NCBI GenBank assembly: GCA_026991225.1
Contig: JALXCB010000146.1
Coordinates: forward strand, 1-42,167
Source of the DNA: Anaerolineae bacterium
Lineage (GTDB): Bacteria; Chloroflexota; Anaerolineae; J102
Reading direction: 5' to 3'
DNA: 42,167 bases
Part shown: positions 24,449 to 33,304 of the stretch, piece by piece
Numbering within the stretch: position 1 is the stretch's first letter
Layout: every line of letters begins with the position of its first letter
The notes under the pieces: generated by a model
The model's database searches: none
The model's input: only the letters and a program-made list of their open reading frames with translations
What the model was told of the DNA's origin: nothing
Made by a program: the position numbers and the translations under genes

Positions 24449-24712
24449 GTCAGGGATTCCCCTCTGCATATCCCTCGCTCCACGATAATCGCTTTTATCG
24501 AAGGATTGAGAAGTTCACCTTATGTGGACATTGTGCATATCGATGCACGTTTTGACGAGAAGGCCTGGCAACTGCTCAAGGCGCGAGAAGATAAAAGATG
24601 GAGTTTGGTTGACTGTGCGAGTTTCGTGGTGGTGGAGGAGCTTGGAATCACCGAAGCGTTGACGTCCGATCATCACTTCGAGCAAGCTGGTTTCATTCGG
24701 TTATTGAGGTGA
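24449..24712 (+). pseudogene. VapC-like PIN toxin, 3' fragment
   Basis: From about base 24478 the frame encodes RSTIIAFIEGLRSSPYVDIV, then IDARFDEKAWQLLKAREDKR, WSLVDCASFVVVEELGITEA and LTSDHHFEQAGFIRLLR. This fits the C-terminal half of a PIN-domain ribonuclease, including the WSLVD acidic residue and the SDHHF end. The N-terminal half with the first catalytic Asp is missing, its place being taken by the 89-nt repeat. The longer open frame that starts at 24335 is antitoxin and repeat sequence read out of frame, not a real N-terminus. Confidence 0.7.
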
Positions 24713-24728
24713 GGGAGTTCAAGAGGCG

Positions 24729-27134
24729 TTAGGGGTCGTTTTTCTGGCCTACAAAATACGCAATCGTCACCCCATCGCCCCCTTCGCCCTCCTCGCCCGG
24801 GCGGTAGCGGGAGACCACGGGATGGTTGCGCAGGTAGTCGCGCACGACCTTGCGCAGTGCGCCCGTGCCTTTGCCGTGGATGATGCGCACCCAGGGCAGC
24901 TCGGCCAGATAGGCCCGGTCGATGTAGTCATCCAGCGCGTCCAGCGCCTCATCCACCCGCATGCCCCGCAGGTCCAGCTCCATGCCCGGGCTCTCGGCCG
25001 GGCGGATGAAGGTACGCCCGGATGAGGTCTCCGGCTGGGGTTGGGGACGCTCCCGGATCTCGAACTGGTCGAAGGGCAGGGTGACCCGGAAGGAGCCGAC
25101 CCGCACCACAGCTTCGCGGTCCTCCTCCCACACATCCTCCACCTCGCCCGAACTGTATAGGCTCTCCACCCACACGATGTCACCGGGCCGGGGCGGGCCG
25201 GGAATGCCCTCCGGCTCGGGTTCGACGGACTCGGGCAGGGCTTTTTCCGCCTCCTGCCGGGCCTTGATGGCCTTTTCCGCCTCCTGCAAAAAGCGTTCGT
25301 GCTGGCTGACGCCGCCCTTGCCCAGCCGGGATCGCACTTTACGGATTTCCTCCCGCAGCGCGGCCAGTTCCGCCTGGGCCTCCTCCCGGGCTTCATTCAA
25401 CACCGCGCGGCGGGCCTCTTCGATGTGCGCGAGCTGCTCTTTCAGCTCCGCCTCCTTCGCCTCCAGGATGCGCTCCCGGGCTTCCAGGCGTTTGAGGGTG
25501 CGTTTGGCCGCATCCCGGGCTTCCCGAATCTCGGCCAGCAGCGCGTCCGCGGTGAGGCTTTCCGGGCTGATGTAGCTTTCGGCCCGGTCGACGATGGACG
25601 CGGGCAGGCCCAGCCGCCGGGCGATGAGCAGGGCGTTGGAGCGTCCGGGCAGGCCGATGGTGAGCTCGTAGGTGGGGCTCAGGGTCTCCAGGTCGAATTC
25701 CACGGACGCGTTGGTGATGCCCGCAGTGGCGTGGGCGAAGAGTTTGACCTCGGAGTAGTGGGTGGTGGCCGCGGTCGGGATGCCGTGGTCGCGCAGGTGC
25801 TGGAGCAAGGCCCGGGCCAGGGCGCTCCCCTCCTCCGGGTCGGTGCCCGCACCCAGCTCATCCAGCAGGACGAGGCTGTGGGGCGTGGCCGCGTCCAGGA
25901 TGCGGACGATGTTGGTCATGTGGCTGGAGAAGGTGCTCAGGTTCTGTTCGATGCTCTGCTCGTCGCCGATGTCCGCGTAGACGCCCTCGAACAGGGTGAG
26001 GCGGGAGCCGGGCGCGGCGGGGATGGGGATGCCGGCCTGAGCCATGAGCGCGAGGAGGCCCGCGGTCTTGAGGCCGACGGTCTTGCCGCCGGTGTTGGGG
26101 CCGGTGATGACGATGATGAAGTAGTCGCGGCCGAAGTGGAAGTCGATGGGCACGACCGTGGCCGGGTCCAGCAGGGGATGGCGGGCCTGGCGCAGGTCGA
26201 GGATGACGCCGGGGTGTTGTTCGGGCTGGAAGTCGGGCGTGCGGTGGAAGCCCAGGAGTTCGGGCGCGTTGGCGTGGATGGCGTCCGCGTACTTCGCCCG
26301 GGCCAGAATCAGGTCGAGCCCGGCCAGCGCGTCCTGGGTGACGTGCAGGTAGAGGGCTTCGTCGGCCACCAGCTCGGTGAGTTCCCGCAGGATGCGGGTG
26401 ACCTCGGCCTCTTCCTCGGCCTGACGCTGGCTGAGCGCGTTGTTCAATTCCACCACGCTGAAGGGTTCGATGAACAGGGTGGCCCCGCTGCCCGACTGGT
26501 CATGGACGATGCCCGGGATTTTGCCTTTGAACTCGGCCCGCACGGGCAGCACATAGCGCCCGCGACGCTGGGTGACGATGGCTTCCTGCAGATAGGGGGC
26601 GTTGTCGGGGTTGCGGGCGATGCGCTGGATGCGGTCCTGCACCCGGTCCTGCAAGGTGCGGATCTCGGCCCGCAGGGTGGCGAGCCGGGGACTGGCGCTG
26701 TCCAACACCTCGCCCCGTTCGCTGATGGCCCGACCGATGGCCGCGGCCACATGCTCCAGGTCTTGCAATTGCTCGCCCCACGCGGCCAGCGCGGGCGCGG
26801 TCTTGGCGTTGGCCAGCAGGATCTGCCGCAGTTTGCGCGCCCGCAGCACGGTGGATTTGACTTGCAGCAGCTCCGCGGGCGCGAGGACGCCGCCCCGCTC
26901 CGCCTGGGCGAGGTGAGACGTCAGGTCATAGACGCCGCCCAGGTGCAGGTCGGGCTGCTGGGAAAGGAGGGCGCGGGCCTCTTCGGTCTCCTGCATCCAC
27001 AGCCGGGCCTCGCCCAGGTCGTCGGTGGGCCGCCAGGCCAGGATACGGGCCTTGCCCGGCTCGAAGCTGGCGTAGCGGGCGACGCGGGCGAGGATTTTGT
27101 CGAATTCGAGGACGCGAAGCGTGTGGTCGTTCAT
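24729..27134 (-). CDS. mutS2: Endonuclease MutS2
   Basis: MutS-family ATPase and nuclease of 801 residues that suppresses recombination and, in some bacteria, rescues collided ribosomes. Seen are a MutS2 N-terminal core (VLEFDKILARVARYASFEPGK), clamp helices, Walker A ITGPNTGGKT and Walker B LVLLDELGAGTDPEEG. The SSHMTNIVRIL switch region and a long charged coiled coil (about 510-640) follow. The C-terminal Smr domain has LDLRGMRVDEALDAL and HGKGTGALR. No MutL is near, as expected for MutS2. A weak promoter just before the ATG suggests a nearly leaderless mRNA. Confidence 0.96.
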   Translation of the reverse strand: MNDHTLRVLEFDKILARVARYASFEPGKARILAWRPTDDLGEARLWMQETEEARALLSQQPDLHLGGVYDLTSHLAQAERGGVLAPAELLQVKSTVLRARKLRQILLANAKTAPALAAWGEQLQDLEHVAAAIGRAISERGEVLDSASPRLATLRAEIRTLQDRVQDRIQRIARNPDNAPYLQEAIVTQRRGRYVLPVRAEFKGKIPGIVHDQSGSGATLFIEPFSVVELNNALSQRQAEEEAEVTRILRELTELVADEALYLHVTQDALAGLDLILARAKYADAIHANAPELLGFHRTPDFQPEQHPGVILDLRQARHPLLDPATVVPIDFHFGRDYFIIVITGPNTGGKTVGLKTAGLLALMAQAGIPIPAAPGSRLTLFEGVYADIGDEQSIEQNLSTFSSHMTNIVRILDAATPHSLVLLDELGAGTDPEEGSALARALLQHLRDHGIPTAATTHYSEVKLFAHATAGITNASVEFDLETLSPTYELTIGLPGRSNALLIARRLGLPASIVDRAESYISPESLTADALLAEIREARDAAKRTLKRLEARERILEAKEAELKEQLAHIEEARRAVLNEAREEAQAELAALREEIRKVRSRLGKGGVSQHERFLQEAEKAIKARQEAEKALPESVEPEPEGIPGPPRPGDIVWVESLYSSGEVEDVWEEDREAVVRVGSFRVTLPFDQFEIRERPQPQPETSSGRTFIRPAESPGMELDLRGMRVDEALDALDDYIDRAYLAELPWVRIIHGKGTGALRKVVRDYLRNHPVVSRYRPGEEGEGGDGVTIAYFVGQKNDP

Positions 27135-27141
27135 TCTCGCA

Positions 27142-27171
27142 AGGATAGCACGCCCGCACGGTGGTTTCCAA
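27142..27171 (-). promoter_or_regulatory. Possible mutS2 promoter
   Basis: On the - strand TTGGAA (27166-27171) and TATCCT (27142-27147) are 18 nt apart, each matching four of six consensus bases. The expected start point falls at or within a few bases of the mutS2 ATG (27134), and no ribosome site is seen. Confidence 0.35.
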
Positions 27172-27187
27172 GTTTGCTATGAAAATA

Positions 27188-27211
27188 GGATTCGGATCAG
27201 GATTAGGATTA
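27188..27211 (+). repeat. GGATTN hexamer array, copy 3
   Basis: Reads GGATTC GGATCA GGATTA GGATTA, four hexamer units in register, 54 bp upstream of the mutS2 ATG and directly against copy E of the composite repeat. Confidence 0.6.
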
Positions 27212-27214
27212 AGA

Positions 27215-27356
27215 TCGCCAGGCTGACGTTGGGCGAGGCAGCAACGGGCGTGATGCGTGAAAACGTGAAACGCGAGAACGTTACGCATCACGCATTACGT
27301 TTCACGGCCCGCCAGCCTGGCCGTGAGGCGTTTTCATCGGTATCGGCGCGCCGCCG
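27215..27356 (+). repeat. Composite palindromic repeat, copy E
   Basis: It has the same order of blocks as 33102-33260: ATCGCCAGGC, GTTGGGCGAGGC, GGGCGTGATGCGTGAAAACG, GTTACGCATCACGCATTACG, GCCTGGCCGTGAGGCGTTTT, and TATCGGCGCGCC. It sits between the divergent mutS2 and DUF1294 genes. A half-copy of the CGCAAAGACGC repeat follows at 27375-27408. Confidence 0.75.
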
Positions 27357-27383
27357 CGCGTGGCGCCTGCATGACTTTTTCCT

Positions 27384-27412
27384 TTGCGTCTTGGGCGGCT
27401 TTGCGTGATAAT
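27384..27412 (+). promoter_or_regulatory. Possible promoter of the DUF1294 gene
   Basis: TTGCGT (27384-27389) and GATAAT (27407-27412) are 17 nt apart. The expected start point is at about 27419-27420, exactly the ATG of MPKRRPK, so the mRNA would be leaderless. The -35 part lies within a repeat. Confidence 0.4.
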
Positions 27413-27419
27413 GTTTCCC

Positions 27420-27773
27420 ATGCCCAAGCGTCGCCCTAAAACCACCTTTTCCCTCATCGCCCTGGCTCTGGGCGTTGTCGTCCTCCTGGCCATCCTCTAC
27501 TTCCTCAAACTCGATATCTTCATCGCCTGGCTGCTGGCACGGGGCGTGGTCGCGTTCGGGCTCTACGGCTACGACAAGGCCCAATCGAAGATCGGCGGCG
27601 GCCGCGTGCCCGAGATCGTGTTGCACATGATCACCCTGGCCGGGGGCGTGCTGGGCGCGTGGGCCGGGCGCTTCGCCTTTCGTCACAAAACGCGCAAGCC
27701 CGCGTTTCTGGCCGTGCTGGTCGTCAGCACGCTGCTATGGGCGGGGTTGGGATATCTGCACTATTGGCGATAG
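27420..27773 (+). CDS. DUF1294 small membrane protein
   Basis: 117-residue protein with a basic N-terminus, three to four hydrophobic segments, and the DUF1294 core: FGLYGYDKAQSKIGGGRVPE, LHMITLAGGVLGAWAGRFAF, RHKTRKPAFL. Function of the family is unknown; some members are fused to cold-shock domains, but this one is not. The ATG at 27411 in the same frame is an alternative. 27420 is preferred because it begins MPKRR and coincides with the start point of the likely promoter. Confidence 0.85.
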   Translation: MPKRRPKTTFSLIALALGVVVLLAILYFLKLDIFIAWLLARGVVAFGLYGYDKAQSKIGGGRVPEIVLHMITLAGGVLGAWAGRFAFRHKTRKPAFLAVLVVSTLLWAGLGYLHYWR

Positions 27774-27856
27774 CCGCCCTGCGTGTTATGTGGGCGTCAT
27801 GGCTTGTGGGCGTTTTGTCATTCATATCAATGTAGGATTGGGGCCGCGCAGATCGA

Positions 27857-30800
27857 TTATCGCATCAGCTGAATGGTCGGATGATAGATGCGATAAGGTA
27901 AGGCGGACAGATAATTGAGATTGATAATGCCTGCATTGTCCGCAGCCAGGGTGATGAAGCTGCCCTGAATGGCAAATTCCATGATGTCGCTTTCTGCCGT
28001 GTAAAGCCCGCCTAGAATGGGATGCGCAGGTTCCTTCATGTCGACGACCCATAATTGCCGACCGATGGCAGCATAGGCGCGGTTGTCCACGATTTTGAGG
28101 GCATGGGCGGGGCCGTGGGCGTGGGGGAATGTGTAGGCCCCTATCTTTTGGGGATGTTCGGGATCGCTTATGTTTAACAAAGTGAGGTCATGATCGGAGA
28201 GAACATACAGGGTGTCTCCCGCGCTGGCGATATCGAGAGACTGACTGGCCGGCCAGACGAAGTGGCTAAGGGGCGCCAGAGGGCTTCGGGCATGGGCAAT
28301 CAAAACATCATGAAGATAAGGGGCTTTCCATTCGACCAATGCTACGATGGGATCATCTTCATCTCCGTTTAGCGTCGTCAACCGGGTCAAAAAGTGCTCG
28401 TAAGCGATTATCGAGCTCAATTTCTGAGGTTGGTCGACATCCCGAACATCGATCAACTGGATAAATTTATTCGAAGTATAGAAGTGATCGTAGGCGGAGG
28501 AAAGCAATATGCCCCGCGATGCGTCGATAGGCTGTTCGATAAGTTCATTTTCTGTGCTGGTAACAGGGATACATGACGCCTGTAGACCTTGCTTCATGTC
28601 GGCTGCGCAAATGTCGAATAAAATGCCTGCATATTCATGGGGGGAGATATAAGCGGCGTACATCCGGGCGTCATCGAAGATCGCCTGCATCGTTTGGGCT
28701 TGATAGCCGTCCATAAGTTGAGGTTGTGTCAGAGTGGCGTTGTCGAGGAGAAAGACATGATCTCGGCCTGAAACAAACAACGTTGCATCGATCCCCCCGA
28801 TGCGCTGCGGCGTGGGCAGCCCCAAATAGGCGTCTTCGTACGGACGCAAGGGCAAGCGAACAAATGGATCGACGCTATAAACCATCAGATCGTCTTCGTA
28901 AGTCGCCACCACACGAGTGTCTGTGACAGCGATAGCCTCGGGCATGTCGAAGACCTTATTTTCCAATCGGGTGGCAAAAGAGGAAGCCGCCATTCGTGTT
29001 GGAGCATCTGGGCGAATATCCCATTTCAAGAATGAAAAATAAGGCGTCGAAGGCGGGCCTTCATAGCTCTGATGGTAACGGCCCACATAGATATACGGAA
29101 AGTTCAACACCATGCCCGCATAGGCTTCTGACGCCCAACATGCGTAAAGATACTCGTAGTTGTACCGTGTCATGTGGGTGGGATCAGAGATATCGAAAAC
29201 ATAGAGCTCGCCTACTCCGCAAGGATCGCCCGAACCGCCGTGATCGGCCCCCAATGCGGCCAGATAAGAGCCATCCACCGCGATGTCACTGAAATGTAGC
29301 CATTCGGGAGCATTGAAGTGGGAGCGTAACGCCAGGTGGCCGGGGTTACTGAAATCATAAACACTCAGTTCGTGACCTTGTAAAAGACTCACTTCCATAT
29401 CCTGAAATGCCACATCCGCGATGTCGCCCGGGGGCATAACGCGCCCGATCTCGACCGGATGTGTGGGGTCGCTGATGTCGAAGACTCGCCAGATATGAGG
29501 TTGAAGCGCGTAGACGCGTTTCCCAGCCACGTATACATTACCCCCAACGCCCGGCAGAAAGGCCAGGAAGCGGGCATGGGCCGGATCATGGACATCCATA
29601 AGATAGAGCCCGCCCGCCTGCATGGCCAGGATGCCATTGTGTACGCTCATAGAGGCGATATCGTCGGGCAGATCGGCGTAAACGCGTAATAAATGCAGTT
29701 GGCGAGGGTCCATTGTGTCGGTGACGACCAGGGCGTTACCGTGCGCGGTGAACAGGTAGTCGTTTTCGGCCACCGCCAGGGTCGTTCGACCTTGCCAGGG
29801 ATGGCCGCCATAACGTCCAAGCACCTGAAAGTTGAAATCGGACGGCGGTGTGATACGAAAAGCTGCGTCGGATGGTGAAACGGCCGCGTTCATGGTACGT
29901 TGCTTTTCCCTCTGCAAAGGGGCGCTCTCCTTTTGCGGAATAGAAAATATCTGAAGGCCATTCCCACCAATTCCATAGACGACGTTATCCTCCACAGCCA
30001 GAGCGCCCCAAGGATGGAATGGATATTCTCTATGCCATCGATAGGCGACCTGCTTGGGCCAATACAGGGGAGATGCGCTTTGAGCCAGCAACCGGGGTGA
30101 ATCAGGTTGCGAGATATCAACGATGCGCAAGAAGTCTCCAGCATAAAATGCCTTGTCCCCTGCCACCTTCACCGCGCCCGCAGCCGGCTGCACGATTTCA
30201 TCGATCTCGGGTTGGGCAGGATTGGTGATGTCATAAAGATGCCCTGTAGAAAGGAAGAGCCGGTCGGCCTGGATATCTAAATCGATCACGGCCCACCAAG
30301 TTCGCGGCTCGCACGAATCCAAAATGCACTGTTCTGTCAGTAAAGTGGGATGGGCCTCATCGGTGATGTCGACCACGCGGAAACCGCTTCGGGGCGAAAA
30401 TGTAGCATACAACAAGCGTCTGTTGTTTCTCGTCACTACCTGGATAAGCGCGCCTTGCACGCCCTCTAACGCATGAATATCTCCCTCCCCTGTGGCTGAA
30501 AGCGAAGCCACTGTTTCTCCACCAAGGTAGATGCGATCCCCCTCACCATCGATATCCTGGATATCCCAATCGTTTTCCATGGTTTTGATGAGGATTGGAT
30601 TGCTTTGTTCGGAAATATCAAAGATATGAAGCAAGCGCCCTTCACTGACGTAAGCGAAGTGATCCATCACAAACACGCGACGCGATCCATCTTCTGTGAG
30701 CAAGAACTGTTCGATGGGCGCGGGATGGGCGGGATCGCGAACGTCGATAACGCGAAAAGCGCTGTCATCCACAATGTAAACGAAACCATTTTGGGCAGCG

Positions 30801-31870
30801 ATATCTTGGGGTTCCGCCAACAAGGCCGGAGTCTGGACCAAAAGCTGGGGTTGAGCGGGATCGGATGCATCCCAAATCATCCACCCACGATCTCCCAGCG
30901 CTCCCAGCAGATGATGGCCGGTAAAGGCGTAGTCGAGCGATTTGGCGACCGACATCTTCCCCAAATTGACAGGTTGATCGGGGTTGCTGACATCTACGAC
31001 GGTGATTTCCCAATTGCCATTGGCGATATAAATGCGGTCTTTTTCTGCCCCGACGATCTGACCCCCGTCTGTGTACACATGACCGCGTGAGACCAGCCCT
31101 TTCCCCTCACGCCACTGAAAAATTTTCAGCTGCCCATTATTCGTTCCGTAAAGAAAGATCCCCTGTGCCCAGAGTGAGTCACCCCAATAGCCGATATCAG
31201 CGGACGCCTCGATAACTTCTGGCTTGGCCGGATTATTGATATCCAACACAACCAGGGAGCCTGGCAAGAATCCTCGCGCATCATCTATGAGCATGTAAAC
31301 CCGTCTTTCTACTGCCTCCAAGGCATATGTTCGCATGGACGCGTCACCGCGCCAGCGCCCCATTCGCGAAAATCCCTGCTCGGGATGGGAGACATCCCAG
31401 AATTGCAGTTCTCGACCTTCATCGAGCGTGATATAGAGCACGCTATCGCGGACCAGCCGAGGCGAACCGGGGAGCAAGGTTTCTCCGATGAGCATGGGCA
31501 CTGCCCGCGACCAATCGAAAACCAGGATCGCATCAGGATTGGAAGAAAGGCCGTAGAGGCGGTCGCCATCCAGAAGCAAATCCTCAATGGTGACATCGAA
31601 TGGTAGCGACTGCCCCAATACCGCGGGATGGCGTGGGTCGGTGATATCGTACACGATAAGCTTCAATCCTTGCGCCACCACGACTCGATGTCCCTGCGCC
31701 GCCACAGCATAGACCTGACCGCCCAACTGTCCTATAGGAGCAAGTTCACGAAAATTCCCTTCCGTTTGTGCTGTGAGCGACGTGCTGCTTTCTGCTATGC
31801 TTCCCAACTGAAAGAAATTCAGGCCCAGGGTTGCCATTACAAAAATGAAAAATAATTTGCATCGGTACAT
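27857..31870 (-). CDS. Large secreted LVIVD beta-propeller repeat protein
   Basis: About 1337 residues with a signal peptide (MYRCKLFFIFVMATLGLNFF, then a polar, probably cleaved region). It has at least 14 LVIVD-type repeats, each with the form hydrophobic-D-(I/V)-x-(D/N/Q)-P-x-(H/Q)-P: YDITDPRHP, VDVSNPDQP, WDASDPAQP, IDVRDPAHP, FDISEQSNP, VDITDEAHP, YDITNPAQP, VDISQPDSP, FDISDPTHP, IDVRDVDQP, LNISDPEHP, VDMKEPAHP. Such repeats build beta-propellers on secreted proteins, likely two or more propellers here. No membrane anchor or enzyme domain is seen. G+C is near 50%, clearly below flanking genes, with more A/T-ending codons, suggesting transfer or recent origin. The ATG at 31882 is an alternative start. 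Binding role unknown. Confidence 0.85.
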   Translation of the reverse strand: MYRCKLFFIFVMATLGLNFFQLGSIAESSTSLTAQTEGNFRELAPIGQLGGQVYAVAAQGHRVVVAQGLKLIVYDITDPRHPAVLGQSLPFDVTIEDLLLDGDRLYGLSSNPDAILVFDWSRAVPMLIGETLLPGSPRLVRDSVLYITLDEGRELQFWDVSHPEQGFSRMGRWRGDASMRTYALEAVERRVYMLIDDARGFLPGSLVVLDINNPAKPEVIEASADIGYWGDSLWAQGIFLYGTNNGQLKIFQWREGKGLVSRGHVYTDGGQIVGAEKDRIYIANGNWEITVVDVSNPDQPVNLGKMSVAKSLDYAFTGHHLLGALGDRGWMIWDASDPAQPQLLVQTPALLAEPQDIAAQNGFVYIVDDSAFRVIDVRDPAHPAPIEQFLLTEDGSRRVFVMDHFAYVSEGRLLHIFDISEQSNPILIKTMENDWDIQDIDGEGDRIYLGGETVASLSATGEGDIHALEGVQGALIQVVTRNNRRLLYATFSPRSGFRVVDITDEAHPTLLTEQCILDSCEPRTWWAVIDLDIQADRLFLSTGHLYDITNPAQPEIDEIVQPAAGAVKVAGDKAFYAGDFLRIVDISQPDSPRLLAQSASPLYWPKQVAYRWHREYPFHPWGALAVEDNVVYGIGGNGLQIFSIPQKESAPLQREKQRTMNAAVSPSDAAFRITPPSDFNFQVLGRYGGHPWQGRTTLAVAENDYLFTAHGNALVVTDTMDPRQLHLLRVYADLPDDIASMSVHNGILAMQAGGLYLMDVHDPAHARFLAFLPGVGGNVYVAGKRVYALQPHIWRVFDISDPTHPVEIGRVMPPGDIADVAFQDMEVSLLQGHELSVYDFSNPGHLALRSHFNAPEWLHFSDIAVDGSYLAALGADHGGSGDPCGVGELYVFDISDPTHMTRYNYEYLYACWASEAYAGMVLNFPYIYVGRYHQSYEGPPSTPYFSFLKWDIRPDAPTRMAASSFATRLENKVFDMPEAIAVTDTRVVATYEDDLMVYSVDPFVRLPLRPYEDAYLGLPTPQRIGGIDATLFVSGRDHVFLLDNATLTQPQLMDGYQAQTMQAIFDDARMYAAYISPHEYAGILFDICAADMKQGLQASCIPVTSTENELIEQPIDASRGILLSSAYDHFYTSNKFIQLIDVRDVDQPQKLSSIIAYEHFLTRLTTLNGDEDDPIVALVEWKAPYLHDVLIAHARSPLAPLSHFVWPASQSLDIASAGDTLYVLSDHDLTLLNISDPEHPQKIGAYTFPHAHGPAHALKIVDNRAYAAIGRQLWVVDMKEPAHPILGGLYTAESDIMEFAIQGSFITLAADNAGIINLNYLSALPYRIYHPTIQLMR

Positions 31871-31897
31871 GGGAACCCCCATAAAGATAATGCGATG

Positions 31898-31913
31898 TCA
31901 ATTTCGAAATTGA
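31898..31913. promoter_or_regulatory. 16-bp perfect palindrome in the LVIVD gene leader
   Basis: TCAATTTCGAAATTGA is its own complement. It lies 18 bp downstream of a TATAAT hexamer on the - strand (31931-31936) and 28 bp before the start codon, a position fit for a repressor operator. No good -35 hexamer was found. Confidence 0.5.
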
Positions 31914-32068
31914 ATTACATCCTCATCTCCATTATAGAAAAGGCGTCTGAATACTGCATGAAAACCGCAAGTGACGGGAATGAAAAAATGTTCATTCACG
32001 CCCGCCTTCGCTAACCCCGGCTCTAATCGACAGGCCATCCGACCGGCCGATTGATCGTCCAACAAATC

Positions 32069-33061
32069 CTACCGATAGGTCGGCCCGGTCTCCCGCTTTT
32101 CGAACCCCACCGCCTCGTCCACAATGTAGAGTGGGCGGTTCTTGACCTCGTCGTAGATGCGGCCCAGGTATTCACCGATGATGCCCAACGAAATGAGCTG
32201 GATGCCGCCCAGGAAGAGCACCATGACCAGGGTCGTGGCCTGGCCGTAGAAGGCTTTGCTGCCCGAAAGGCGCAGGATGATGGTGAGGATGATGCCCAGG
32301 ATGCTGAGTCCGGCGATGGTGAAACCCATGTAGGTGGCCAGTTGCAGGGGCAGATACGAGAAGGAAGTGATGCCGTCCATGGCGAACTTGAGCATCTTGC
32401 GCAGGGGATACTTCGTCTCCCCGGCGAAACGCTCCTCCCGCACATAGGTCACGCCCGTCTGCCGAAAGCCAATCCACACCGACAGTCCCCGCATGAAGCG
32501 ATGATGCTCGCGGATCTGGCGCAACGCGTCCACGGCCTTGCGGTCCAACAGCCGGAAATCGCCCGTGTCCAGGGGGATGTTCACGCCCGTGATCTTGTTG
32601 ATGATGCGGTAGAACATCTTGGCCGTCCACAGCTTGAACCACGTCTCCCCCTTGCGCTCCCGGCGGATGGCGTAGACGACCTCATAGCCCTCCCGCCACT
32701 TGGCCGCCAGGTCGAGGATGACCTCGGGCGGGTCTTGCAGGTCGGCATCGATGATGACTACGGCCTGCCCCTGGGCGTAATCCATGCCCGCGGTGATGGC
32801 GATCTGGTGCCCGAAATTGCGCGAGAAGTTGACGATATGCACGCGCGGGTCCTGTTCGTGCAGCTCCAGCATGATCTCATAGGAGCGGTCCCAACTGCCG
32901 TCGTTGACCAACACCAGCTCCCACGGCTCACCGAACTGCGCATCCATTACCTGGGAGACGCGGCGGTAGAGCTCGTGCAGGATGGCTTCTTCGTTGTAGA
33001 CCGGGGCGACGATGGAGAGGATCGGGCGGGGTGGCGGGGAAGAAGGGGCGTTTTCGGGCAT
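32069..33061 (-). CDS. GT2 glycosyltransferase, DPM1/GtrB-like, membrane-anchored
   Basis: 330 residues. The N-terminal GT-A domain has [49 protein letters not shown] and the metal site [11 protein letters not shown]. Two C-terminal membrane helices (about 235-300) follow. This is the layout of GtrB/YfdH/ArnC-like enzymes that move a sugar from a nucleotide donor to undecaprenyl phosphate, or of dolichol-phosphate mannose synthases. The ATG at 33061 starts a Pro-rich leader before the conserved domain; open sequence further upstream is repeat. No flippase gene is adjacent. Between its stop and the LVIVD gene (31990-32068) nothing is seen. Confidence 0.92.
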   Translation of the reverse strand: MPENAPSSPPPRPILSIVAPVYNEEAILHELYRRVSQVMDAQFGEPWELVLVNDGSWDRSYEIMLELHEQDPRVHIVNFSRNFGHQIAITAGMDYAQGQAVVIIDADLQDPPEVILDLAAKWREGYEVVYAIRRERKGETWFKLWTAKMFYRIINKITGVNIPLDTGDFRLLDRKAVDALRQIREHHRFMRGLSVWIGFRQTGVTYVREERFAGETKYPLRKMLKFAMDGITSFSYLPLQLATYMGFTIAGLSILGIILTIILRLSGSKAFYGQATTLVMVLFLGGIQLISLGIIGEYLGRIYDEVKNRPLYIVDEAVGFEKRETGPTYR

Positions 33062-33101
33062 GGCGCTGTTCCGAGAATAGGAATGATCGTCGGTTGTGGA
33101 A

Positions 33102-33260
33102 GGATCGCCAGGCCAACGTGGGGCGAGTCTGCAGCGGGCGTGATGCGTGAAAACGTGAAACGTGAGATCGTTACGCATCACGCATTACGCATTACGTGCC
33201 TGGCTTCCCGCGCGGCCCTGGCCGCGAGGCGTTTTTATCGGTATCGGCGAGCCTTTGCTC
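33102..33260 (+). repeat. Composite palindromic repeat, copy F
   Basis: The best full copy: ATCGCCAGGCCAACG, GGGGCGAGTCTGC, a palindromic core GGGCGTGATGCGTGAAAACG facing GTTACGCATCACGCATTACG, then TGGCTTCCCGCGC, GGCCGCGAGGCGTTTTTATC, GGTATCGG and the terminal hairpin CGAGC-CTTT-GCTCG. It lies between the GT2 and S41 genes. Confidence 0.8.
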
Positions 33261-33304
33261 GGGCTGACTGCTTTCGAATTCTACCACAAAGGATGGCAAC
33301 CGAC

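Noticed and set aside
24335-24477. N-terminus of a 125-residue protein ahead of the PIN fragment
   Set aside because: It translates antitoxin codons out of frame and the 89-nt repeat; the same peptide (GWPPPERSSGGGWRG) appears from the other copy near 15550, so it is repeat-derived.
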